Positions 8,617 through 17,183 of a stretch of DNA of 64,000 nt are shown in pieces (the first letter of the stretch is position 1; every line of letters begins with the position of its first letter). The position numbers were made by a program, and so were the translations under genes. The stretch comes from Wolbachia endosymbiont of Spodoptera picta (GTDB lineage Bacteria > Pseudomonadota > Alphaproteobacteria > Rickettsiales > Anaplasmataceae). The DNA lies in the NCBI RefSeq assembly GCF_018141665.1, contig NZ_CP067976.1:558001-622000 (forward strand), written 5' to 3'. A model generated the notes under the pieces. It ran no database searches, was not told the origin of the DNA, and saw nothing but the letters and a program-made list of their open reading frames with translations.

Positions 8617-11600
8617 TCTCTATGTTCTCATTCCTTTCATTATCTTGACGCTCTCTATCTTCTCCGGCACGTATAGCTTCTGTAGTGTTTTTTAGGGTTT
8701 CTGGTTCCGTACCTAATTTTCGATTTGATTGATTAGGCTTATTTTCTTTTGATGATTCATCTTCTTCTGGTTCTCTCTTGCGGCCAATAGTGTAGTCATG
8801 AAGCTTCTCAAGAAATTCCCGTCTATATGTTTTTGCTCTATAGAGTAGATTATGCTGGTAACCATCCTTTTCTCCTGTAGCAGGGTTAATTCCTATAGAG
8901 TCGAGACCATGTTCCCAAGTAAACTTCATAGCATCTTCTATTGTATATCCCAAATGTGATCCTACATATCCTTTATAATATTCTAAATATTTATCAATTC
9001 TTCTATGTGCAATATCTTCTTTATCAATTCCAAACGCCCTGTAGATTTTTTCCTCAAGCTTATCAATATCATTTTTAGGTGATGTTGCAAATTTTGTTGC
9101 TTCAATAGTAGCACCTACAAGCTTACGTGGCACATTAATAGCATATTTCAGCACACCCCCAACTCCTGGTATTCTATCTAGCAAATTAGCTGTACCTCCA
9201 GCTAATCTGTCCGGTACATGAGTAGCCCAATTACCTAAAGACTCTAGCCCTCCACCAATTTTATCTTGCATCTGTTGTTTTAATCCCTGCATTAAACCAG
9301 TCACAGGTGATGCTTGATACATACTAGATATATTGTAAACACCAAACCCACCACCGGCAATGCTTGAGCCCATCTGCTGTACAAACTCCTTCAAAGAAAA
9401 CATCAAAAACGAAAGCAAGAACAATACAAAGATCTCTCCTGCGTTGATTAAATAACCTCTCTGTATGTCTTGCACCCTTTGGTAATCACTATTTTCTTTA
9501 TAATTTTTGCAATCCTCACAATCTTTACATTTCTGACAGTATTCACTGTTGGGATCCTTATATAAATCATGAAGTTTCAGTATTCTACAACCTTGTTTTT
9601 TTATCGCACTCCGCACTAAAGATCTTATTTCATTAATTATTTCCCTATAACTATTGCATTTATTTATATCTTGACAGTAGCGTTTTATTATTTCACTAAC
9701 ATCACCTATCCTTTTCTCTATATTGTTGATCAGTAATATAATGTCTGCCCTCTCTGATGCATGAGATAAACTATTTGTTAAGCGTACTAGATCTTTTGCA
9801 CTACAGCCATTACTAACTATCATATCACTTTCCGCAATATAGTGGTCTGCTGGATTATCTTTAGTTCCAGGAATTGGATTAAAGAAAGGATAATCTATAT
9901 AACGAAAACCTTTATTAATGTAATCTGGTGGAAGAGGGATATATCCAGCTCCACCAGTAAACTTTACTGTACCACCTATTCTGCTTAGTTTTTCTATACC
10001 TTCTATATTCTTATCTACGTTCAATGGAGAAGCCTCTCCAATAGCATAAGGTACAAAAATTTGCCCTGGAGTCCAGCTAAAGTATTCTTTATCAATTATA
10101 CAAAAACCACCAAATACCCATTTTGGAGCACATAACTTTATTTCAAGCCATTTATTATAGCACACAGTAAAGCCTAACTGTTTATAAAAGGTATTCATTA
10201 TCATCGCAGCAAGTAATGACAGCAGGGTAAATATCATAATTGATTGCAAACAGAAACTAATACAGAATTTTATCCAACCCTCAAATAGACTTTTCAGTGG
10301 TGAAAATAAAATAGAGATTAGGAATAGCGGCATTATAGCTACAAGAAAAGCTATACCCATAAAACCAGAAAGGAATATTATGTAAGCATACATACACAGC
10401 AGGAAATATAAGACAATCCCTATAAAAATTGCCGGTATCATAAGGAGACTTGCCCACATTTGATAATGTAAAAATGCTGCAAACTTTTTCCAAACAGAGT
10501 AAGCAAAAAACTTATTAAACATATCCTCCATGAAGCTAAACAATTTAGCTTCATTTCCTTGAGCAACGTTTGAATTACCTCCGGTGTTCATGTTGGGAGC
10601 AAAATTAGTAATTATGCTTATCAATTGTTCAAGACCTTTAACAAATAAAACAAGAAAATGATCATAGAAAAATCTAAAACTTCCAGGAGATATAAGCACT
10701 ATTACTAGGGTGATTTTCATCATTCTGATGAGCATATCATGCTTAGTTTCTCTTATCATTCCAAAAAGATAAAGAAGCGATGAAATCACTATAAATAGAA
10801 CAAGCAAGGAAAGAACAAAATTGTGAAAGCTCGTACTTTTTTCAGCTATATTTTGAAACATCGCTTGTGCAGCTGCAGGATCATTGCTATCAAAATGCTT
10901 TTTACAATTTTCGTTAATCAATAATACACATTTTAGATAGTTATAAACGTAATCAAAAAATCCAAAGTTACTTGGTTTCTGCACTCCGCTCAAAAATTCA
11001 AAAGAGTAGCCACCTGCATTATCTAGATAATATCTATCTAATATCTTTACATATATTTTCCATCCTTTTTCTAACCTCACCGTGTTACAATTCCTGTCCT
11101 GTAATGTGGTGTTATCTCTGTCTAAAGTAAAAAGCCCACTTCCATTTTCCGCTACGGAATTGTAACCTAGATGTACAGTAGGAGACTCAGGGTTACGCAT
11201 GGATTTTAAATTTTCGTTAGGACTAGAATCGCTAGGCCTTTTAAATAAAAGATAAGCACCATGTCCGTTAGTAAACCAACATGGAACACCGCGTTTTTCT
11301 CTGTTATCATCTTCACTAATACACTTGCAATTTACAGTACAACTTGCATTAGGATTACTTGAAATTTTTTGTGTACTAGATTTGTAATCATTACAAATTA
11401 AGCGAAAGTCAGGCAAACTATTATCGCCTTGTTTACCTTCAAACTTAGTCGCATATTTTAGCTGTTCCAAGCTTTGCAAATTATAACTACCTTTAGATTC
11501 TTTCTTATTACTATTACTCCAAGATGTCCATGCACCATTTACTCGTACTACTAAACTATCTCCATTGGTTTCAAATCCAGTATCTTTCCACTTCACCACT

Positions 11601-11842
11601 TGATTAGAGTGAAAACCATAATTGACTTCACCAGTATCATAGTCAATAATTTCCTGATCTTCGGGAACAAAGGCATCGTGATCTCTTGAAAAATGAGCAC
11701 CAACTGCAACCGGTTCAGGACCAAAATAATCAGCAGATATACATCTTGGAAAAGGCATATCATTCTTACTACAACCTGTAACCAGCACACAGATTACCAA
11801 AATTAATAACCTAAACCAACATTTGCCTAAGCGTGATTGCAT
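8600..11842 (-). CDS. virB6-4: Type IV secretion system protein VirB6-4 (lipoprotein-type N-terminus)
   Basis: VirB6 is the polytopic inner-membrane channel component of type IV secretion. The 1080-residue protein starts with a lipoprotein signal peptide (lipobox VTGC, C24), followed by a large extracytoplasmic domain containing WKDTG at 85-89. The VirB6 core of several membrane segments begins near residue 340; one more segment lies near 800. The C-terminal ~250 residues are hydrophilic and highly charged. It is the last of four paralogues, 81 bp after virB6-3, the only loose junction in the operon. It is far longer than the ~300-residue Agrobacterium VirB6, as usual in Rickettsiales. Confidence 0.92.
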   Translation of the reverse strand: MQSRLGKCWFRLLILVICVLVTGCSKNDMPFPRCISADYFGPEPVAVGAHFSRDHDAFVPEDQEIIDYDTGEVNYGFHSNQVVKWKDTGFETNGDSLVVRVNGAWTSWSNSNKKESKGSYNLQSLEQLKYATKFEGKQGDNSLPDFRLICNDYKSSTQKISSNPNASCTVNCKCISEDDNREKRGVPCWFTNGHGAYLLFKRPSDSSPNENLKSMRNPESPTVHLGYNSVAENGSGLFTLDRDNTTLQDRNCNTVRLEKGWKIYVKILDRYYLDNAGGYSFEFLSGVQKPSNFGFFDYVYNYLKCVLLINENCKKHFDSNDPAAAQAMFQNIAEKSTSFHNFVLSLLVLFIVISSLLYLFGMIRETKHDMLIRMMKITLVIVLISPGSFRFFYDHFLVLFVKGLEQLISIITNFAPNMNTGGNSNVAQGNEAKLFSFMEDMFNKFFAYSVWKKFAAFLHYQMWASLLMIPAIFIGIVLYFLLCMYAYIIFLSGFMGIAFLVAIMPLFLISILFSPLKSLFEGWIKFCISFCLQSIMIFTLLSLLAAMIMNTFYKQLGFTVCYNKWLEIKLCAPKWVFGGFCIIDKEYFSWTPGQIFVPYAIGEASPLNVDKNIEGIEKLSRIGGTVKFTGGAGYIPLPPDYINKGFRYIDYPFFNPIPGTKDNPADHYIAESDMIVSNGCSAKDLVRLTNSLSHASERADIILLINNIEKRIGDVSEIIKRYCQDINKCNSYREIINEIRSLVRSAIKKQGCRILKLHDLYKDPNSEYCQKCKDCEDCKNYKENSDYQRVQDIQRGYLINAGEIFVLFLLSFLMFSLKEFVQQMGSSIAGGGFGVYNISSMYQASPVTGLMQGLKQQMQDKIGGGLESLGNWATHVPDRLAGGTANLLDRIPGVGGVLKYAINVPRKLVGATIEATKFATSPKNDIDKLEEKIYRAFGIDKEDIAHRRIDKYLEYYKGYVGSHLGYTIEDAMKFTWEHGLDSIGINPATGEKDGYQHNLLYRAKTYRREFLEKLHDYTIGRKREPEEDESSKENKPNQSNRKLGTEPETLKNTTEAIRAGEDRERQDNERNENIENDEES

Positions 11843-11923
11843 ACCTAAACTTTTTCCAATACAGAATAAATTTCTAAAACCTTACTTCAAATATCTTTTT
11901 AATTAGTTACTCCATATATCTCA

Positions 11924-14797
11924 TCAATCTTCCTTGACTTGTCCTTTTGTTTTATCAGAATCCTTTTGCTTATCTGGCTGGCTTAGTGTTTCAGATTTGC
12001 TCATTTCTCTGCCAGTACTCGCTTTCCCATCTGCTTGCTTTGGTGTATCAGGCAATTTAGCTTCAATTTTGCTACGATCTTTACTCATTCCCTGCTTGAT
12101 GTTATGTATCATATTTTGGGTTCTATCATCAAGGCCAACAGTTGACAGCATAGCTTGTGATGCGCTCCTAGAAATATGACTAACACTTTGAGCAACTCCA
12201 TAACCAGAGCTGAACAACGCCTGCGCCATAGTTTCTGATATAGAAACAAAAGCTTCCATTGCACTAGCAATGATGAGATATATAAATGCCTGGATTAGAT
12301 CTATAGGTAATGCTGCAAAGTGCCCACCAGCCCTTTCTCCAGTACTGAGCGCAACATCAACACTAGTACCAGGACTATACCCAAGAGGTAATATTGATTT
12401 CATAAGACACAGATCATACGATAAAAAATTTACACTAATTAAGCATTGATAGCATGCAGAAAAATTTGTGAGGTTGTATAGAACTGAATACATTAACTGG
12501 TTTAAAAGAGACAAGGATGAAAATAAAATGACTGGTTGCAATGAAACATGAGCCAGCGTTTTTATCCAATTATCAAATAATGTTTTAGTTTGTTGAAATA
12601 GAATAAATACGATAAATAAAGGTGCTAATGACAATAAAAATGCCACTAAAACAGTAGATATTACATACTTAAACGTAGCACTAATAATGCATCTTAAAAA
12701 CACAAAAGTAGCATAAAGTATTGCCAAAAATGCAATAAAGCCAAAAGATCCTGATAGCATTAAAGACAAAAATTTCAGCCATGTTTCTCCTGTAAATAAT
12801 ACTCCCGCTGTTAAATCTAAGAATGCAAATTTTTTACCTCCTTCTCCTATATAGCCAGAAAAACTATCAACTAAATAAATGCTACCATCAACAAAAAGCC
12901 CAGACAAAGTTGTACCAAAGAATTCCCAACTTCTATCACTAAAAGCAAAAACTATAAATGCTATTTTGAATATTCTTATAATAAAATCGAATTTACTTAA
13001 TTGTATTGTTCCAAGCATATAGCCAACAACAGTAAATGTAACGTATAGAATAAGCAAAGCTCTTATTCCTTGTAGAAGCCCCTTTCTATATCCTTCATAT
13101 GGAATTTTAATTCCGTCTTCACCCCCGTCTGTTATGAAATCAAAAATCTTGTTTACAGTTGATGAAATAAAATCGTTTATTTTTCTTTTTAAAAATAAAT
13201 TTACTGTGTATTTGTTATCTTCATAATATTTGCCTTCTTTGTCCGTAATATCATCTTTCTTTACGTTTTCTACATTAATACCAAAGTATATCTTTTTAGA
13301 CTCTTTATCCTTTAAATGACTTCCATCTATTATGTAATAGTCTACATTATCCTCTGTTATTTTATCTAATTTCTTTACTTTTTTGAAATTATTAGTCTTT
13401 CGAGCAGATGGATCTTCTGGCGGGCTATCACCCAAGTACATATACAATTTTTTGCCACTATCGAAGTTACATGATCTAGTTACTTCAACATGATATCCAC
13501 CTCTATGAAGAAAGTAATTGCCATTGCTTGCTATAGCAAGCATTACACTACTACCAGGTTTCACCTTTTTATTTATCCCATAGTCATGATTTAACTTTAA
13601 GGAAAAATCCCTAAAATTATCACTTATTTTTGAGCATACTAGGCCATCACTTGTTTCTTTTCTTTTTGGAAAACATTGAACAGTATTCTGATCATCAAGA
13701 TCGCCAATTTTTGCAACAAGAGCTTCGGCCCAGGAGATATCTTCAGTTTCTTCTTCAATGTTTGATATAAAATCAGTGTTATCTTTATTTTCTTCAATCT
13801 TTTTAAGTTTATCTTCAACTCCTTTAAGATGAGAATACATATCACATTTGTTGTTCTTATCATAATTTTTGTACCTTACAGAAGAAACACAATTTCCATT
13901 AAAATCTATACCTTGTTTAGCATAACATATCTTCTGATAGTAACAATTAAGCTCATAAGAGCTGTACTTGCTTATCTCATTAAAATCACATTTTTTTCCA
14001 TTACATAATTTATCCAGTCCTATTTTAGTTCGTCGTAAATCTAACAATGCACCATTTATCCATGAATTTTGAATATAATCCTTATTAAAATGTACCTTAT
14101 TATCATATGGAGTGTAGCCATTACCAACTAGCACTCTTCTTTCTTCTATGTTCTCTTTATTAATCTTAGGAAATTCTACTTTAGTCCTCTTACCACTTTC
14201 TCCACAAAAGAACGTTCCTCCATTGAGCATGTCTTTTATTGTAGCTTTGTCTTTTTTATCATTTTCTTCAGCTCTATAGCAATTGTCATCAAAGCTGATA
14301 CCTTTCCCTTCCGGATTGTCATAATTAATCGTTATCTCTCTGGGAACTAAGCTAAAGCTTAACTTATCACCAGGATTTGCTTTAATTCCGGTATCTACAT
14401 AACGTCTATTGCTATAGAATTCATTATTTCCAAAGCCTATATTCCCACATATTTCTCGTTCATCAAGACTAGCATTATCAATTAACTTATTACTGTAATT
14501 TGGTATTAAATCATTAGCACAAAATACAGCGGGCACAAGTACTCTCTTTGGATTTTTCCCTTCTTTAAGAGGACAAAAATTTACTGACCCACCAAGAGTA
14601 AATTTGATTTTTTCATCCTTGCTAATTACTTGACCAGAATCAACCCAATGAATTTTAACTCCTTCGCCAGCTTCACGAACTGGAACATCTATACTGACAC
14701 TAGTATTTCTACTCTGCAGCCCAGGTTCAACACAATCCATTGTGCAGCCAGTAATTACAAGACATAGTATCAATAATAATGATTTTCTGCTCATCAT
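11924..14797 (-). CDS. virB6-3: Type IV secretion system protein VirB6-3 (lipoprotein-type N-terminus)
   Basis: This 957-residue VirB6 paralogue has a lipobox ITGC with C18, then a Cys-containing extracytoplasmic region with WVDSG at 51-55 and a second YVDTG motif further on. The membrane core follows in the second half (about residues 570-860), and a hydrophilic Lys/Asp-rich tail ends the protein. Its ATG overlaps the TGA of virB6-2 as ATGA, with AGGA upstream, which indicates translational coupling. The many Cys in the N-terminal domain suggest disulfides in the periplasm. Confidence 0.92.
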   Translation of the reverse strand: MMSRKSLLLILCLVITGCTMDCVEPGLQSRNTSVSIDVPVREAGEGVKIHWVDSGQVISKDEKIKFTLGGSVNFCPLKEGKNPKRVLVPAVFCANDLIPNYSNKLIDNASLDEREICGNIGFGNNEFYSNRRYVDTGIKANPGDKLSFSLVPREITINYDNPEGKGISFDDNCYRAEENDKKDKATIKDMLNGGTFFCGESGKRTKVEFPKINKENIEERRVLVGNGYTPYDNKVHFNKDYIQNSWINGALLDLRRTKIGLDKLCNGKKCDFNEISKYSSYELNCYYQKICYAKQGIDFNGNCVSSVRYKNYDKNNKCDMYSHLKGVEDKLKKIEENKDNTDFISNIEEETEDISWAEALVAKIGDLDDQNTVQCFPKRKETSDGLVCSKISDNFRDFSLKLNHDYGINKKVKPGSSVMLAIASNGNYFLHRGGYHVEVTRSCNFDSGKKLYMYLGDSPPEDPSARKTNNFKKVKKLDKITEDNVDYYIIDGSHLKDKESKKIYFGINVENVKKDDITDKEGKYYEDNKYTVNLFLKRKINDFISSTVNKIFDFITDGGEDGIKIPYEGYRKGLLQGIRALLILYVTFTVVGYMLGTIQLSKFDFIIRIFKIAFIVFAFSDRSWEFFGTTLSGLFVDGSIYLVDSFSGYIGEGGKKFAFLDLTAGVLFTGETWLKFLSLMLSGSFGFIAFLAILYATFVFLRCIISATFKYVISTVLVAFLLSLAPLFIVFILFQQTKTLFDNWIKTLAHVSLQPVILFSSLSLLNQLMYSVLYNLTNFSACYQCLISVNFLSYDLCLMKSILPLGYSPGTSVDVALSTGERAGGHFAALPIDLIQAFIYLIIASAMEAFVSISETMAQALFSSGYGVAQSVSHISRSASQAMLSTVGLDDRTQNMIHNIKQGMSKDRSKIEAKLPDTPKQADGKASTGREMSKSETLSQPDKQKDSDKTKGQVKED

Positions 14798-17166
14798 TGA
14801 TTTCCTGTGTTTGTCGGTATTTTAGGTGCTGATCTTTGAGCTGATTGTGGTATTTGAGGTCTTCGACTTGGTGTACCAGATTGCTGACCTGCTCTTCTTT
14901 GGATACTTTGTTCATCTAAACCTACTGTTCCCATTAAGCTTTGCTGATATTGCCTTCCTGGTTCGCTTGCCACATAAACACCAAACAACGAATCAGATAT
15001 TGTTGAAGATGCCTCAACTAAAGCTTTCATAGCATGTCCCAAAATCACAAAAGCCATCATAGCTGTGATGTCAGGTGCATGTTTGGAAGCATAACCATAA
15101 ATAATACAAGGATTAAAAATCTTTAAGTTAAGATTAAGTATACATGTAGGGCAGACCTCAAAATTAAAGACCGAATACACAATATAATCCATAACCTGGC
15201 TTATTAATGATATAAAAATTAAAAGCACTACCGGATGAATTGCAAATCTTGCTAAATTTTTGACCCAATTGTGAAACATCTGTCTAGTATATCCAAATAG
15301 AAGGCAAATAATAAAAAGAGGCGCCAAAGAAAGCAATAATGCAACTATTGCTATAGATGTGATAAAAGAAAATAAGGCGTTAAACATCGATAAGCTCACT
15401 GTTATCAAACCCCAAATCACCAAGCAAAACGATACAATACCCAAAGGACCGGAGAATATAAGAGATACTATTAGTAACACTGAGTGTGCTGATAAAAACC
15501 TATTGAGCGGTAAATCAAGAAATTCAAAAACATTTGATGTTGTACCTCTGAAATTTGCTATTTCTATTAACTGTTTTGGAGCATTAACAAAAATAGAAAA
15601 TGCATTGTTATAAAAAAAACTCCAACTGTTATCGTTCAGCAATTGGGTAATAACTCCTATCTTTACACATATAATTAAAAATTCATATATAGAAGCATGA
15701 GACAATCCAAAAAAATAATAAAGGGTGTATAAAACTATATATAATACTAATAACGACACTATTGTAGATCTGATGGTATTTGTTCTATTTGATGCTACAA
15801 AACTTTGATAAAGAGACTTCACAGGGCTAGTATCAGAGTGAATCGCATTAGTGTCTTTGTAGCTAGAACCGAAAAATGCAGTTTTTACTTTTTCATCAAA
15901 AAAATTATATATCGCACTAAAAGTTCTTACAGGTGGCTCTTTAGTTGTAAGGTTAATGCTAAACTGACCCTCATTTTTCTTATAATCACAGCCATGATCT
16001 CTTATTCCGTAATATATAGTGCCACTCTTGTCCTTTAGCTTTTCTTTTAAGCCTTCCATATATTGAGTATTATAAACTTTGCTAATGTCTAAAAGTACAT
16101 CTCCCTGAGTTTCATCGGGCTCACGCTCAGGAAATTTGTCAGAAACGCTTATATATAAGCTTTTTTCTAAATTAGGGATTCTTGTTACTCTTATGTTGAA
16201 ACCACCCTTGCCCTTACCATCACCTAAACTAAAAGTTAACTCTGGTTTTGGATGGTTACGATCTATCTTATGATCACAGTTAATACATATACCGCCTCCT
16301 GGAATGTGTTCAAATTCCTCATTATCCATGTGAACACGTAATAGTGTAATGTCAGTTTTTACCCGTTTTTCCTTTAATACGTTATCAATAATTTCAGCAA
16401 TAACAGATTCACCTCTAGAATTTAAAGTATTGAATATCTCACCTTCTATACTATTGTATTCAATATATAAGCAACCTTTTTCTCCGCTGCCGAAAGAAAA
16501 TTTACAGATACGTCCGCAGAGTAAATTTAAAATGCGCGTATCTATCTTACTTGCACTGCTCTCTGAAAGCTTGCTACAGTCTACATTTTCCCCTTGCTGT
16601 TTTATAGAGTCGATGACATTTCTAATTTCCTCTCTTTCACTTTGATCTAATTCTGAAGACCAGTACTCTTTTCCATTTAACCATTGTGCATTGCCTATTT
16701 CATATTTATTAGGACATATTTCACCTTGACACTTCTCTTGATTTAAAACATGTGAAAAATACTCCTTTTCCCCTTCACCGCAATTTTCGTCAATTTTTTT
16801 GTAGGTGACCATGCCATTATTGTTTTTACACATTTTACTTCCAACAACACTAAAGCTTATCGCATCACCAGCTTTAAGCGCAAACGGTAATGTAACGTTT
16901 CTTACTCCAGGTTCAATTGCAAAATCTTTATATTGCGAACAAAAATTAACCTTATTAGGCACTATATTAATCTCTGTTACTTTTATTTTATCCGAAATAT
17001 AGACTCCAGAATCAACCCATTTCTGCTCTGTTGACACTATATCCAATTTCTCACGCAAGCCTGATGAATCTTCTGGCTTAATACACCCGCACCCAGATAA
17101 TAAAAAGAGTATCACAAAACTTATGCATAGCTTAACCAAGTTTTGGTTGCTCAAATGTTCAAACAT
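14794..17166 (-). CDS. virB6-2: Type IV secretion system protein VirB6-2 (lipoprotein-type N-terminus)
   Basis: This 790-residue VirB6 paralogue has a lipobox LSGC (C26) followed by another Cys, and WVDSG at 50-54. Several Cys pairs occur in the extracytoplasmic domain (for example CINCDHK). The polytopic core begins near residue 465, and the tail is Gln/Pro/Ser-rich. The gene follows virB6-1 by 17 bp with a GGTGAG ribosome site and overlaps virB6-3. Its tail and that of virB6-3 share a TVGLD box, which supports origin by duplication. Confidence 0.92.
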   Translation of the reverse strand: MFEHLSNQNLVKLCISFVILFLLSGCGCIKPEDSSGLREKLDIVSTEQKWVDSGVYISDKIKVTEINIVPNKVNFCSQYKDFAIEPGVRNVTLPFALKAGDAISFSVVGSKMCKNNNGMVTYKKIDENCGEGEKEYFSHVLNQEKCQGEICPNKYEIGNAQWLNGKEYWSSELDQSEREEIRNVIDSIKQQGENVDCSKLSESSASKIDTRILNLLCGRICKFSFGSGEKGCLYIEYNSIEGEIFNTLNSRGESVIAEIIDNVLKEKRVKTDITLLRVHMDNEEFEHIPGGGICINCDHKIDRNHPKPELTFSLGDGKGKGGFNIRVTRIPNLEKSLYISVSDKFPEREPDETQGDVLLDISKVYNTQYMEGLKEKLKDKSGTIYYGIRDHGCDYKKNEGQFSINLTTKEPPVRTFSAIYNFFDEKVKTAFFGSSYKDTNAIHSDTSPVKSLYQSFVASNRTNTIRSTIVSLLVLYIVLYTLYYFFGLSHASIYEFLIICVKIGVITQLLNDNSWSFFYNNAFSIFVNAPKQLIEIANFRGTTSNVFEFLDLPLNRFLSAHSVLLIVSLIFSGPLGIVSFCLVIWGLITVSLSMFNALFSFITSIAIVALLLSLAPLFIICLLFGYTRQMFHNWVKNLARFAIHPVVLLIFISLISQVMDYIVYSVFNFEVCPTCILNLNLKIFNPCIIYGYASKHAPDITAMMAFVILGHAMKALVEASSTISDSLFGVYVASEPGRQYQQSLMGTVGLDEQSIQRRAGQQSGTPSRRPQIPQSAQRSAPKIPTNTGNQ

Positions 17167-17183
17167 CTGTTACTCACCTGCGC

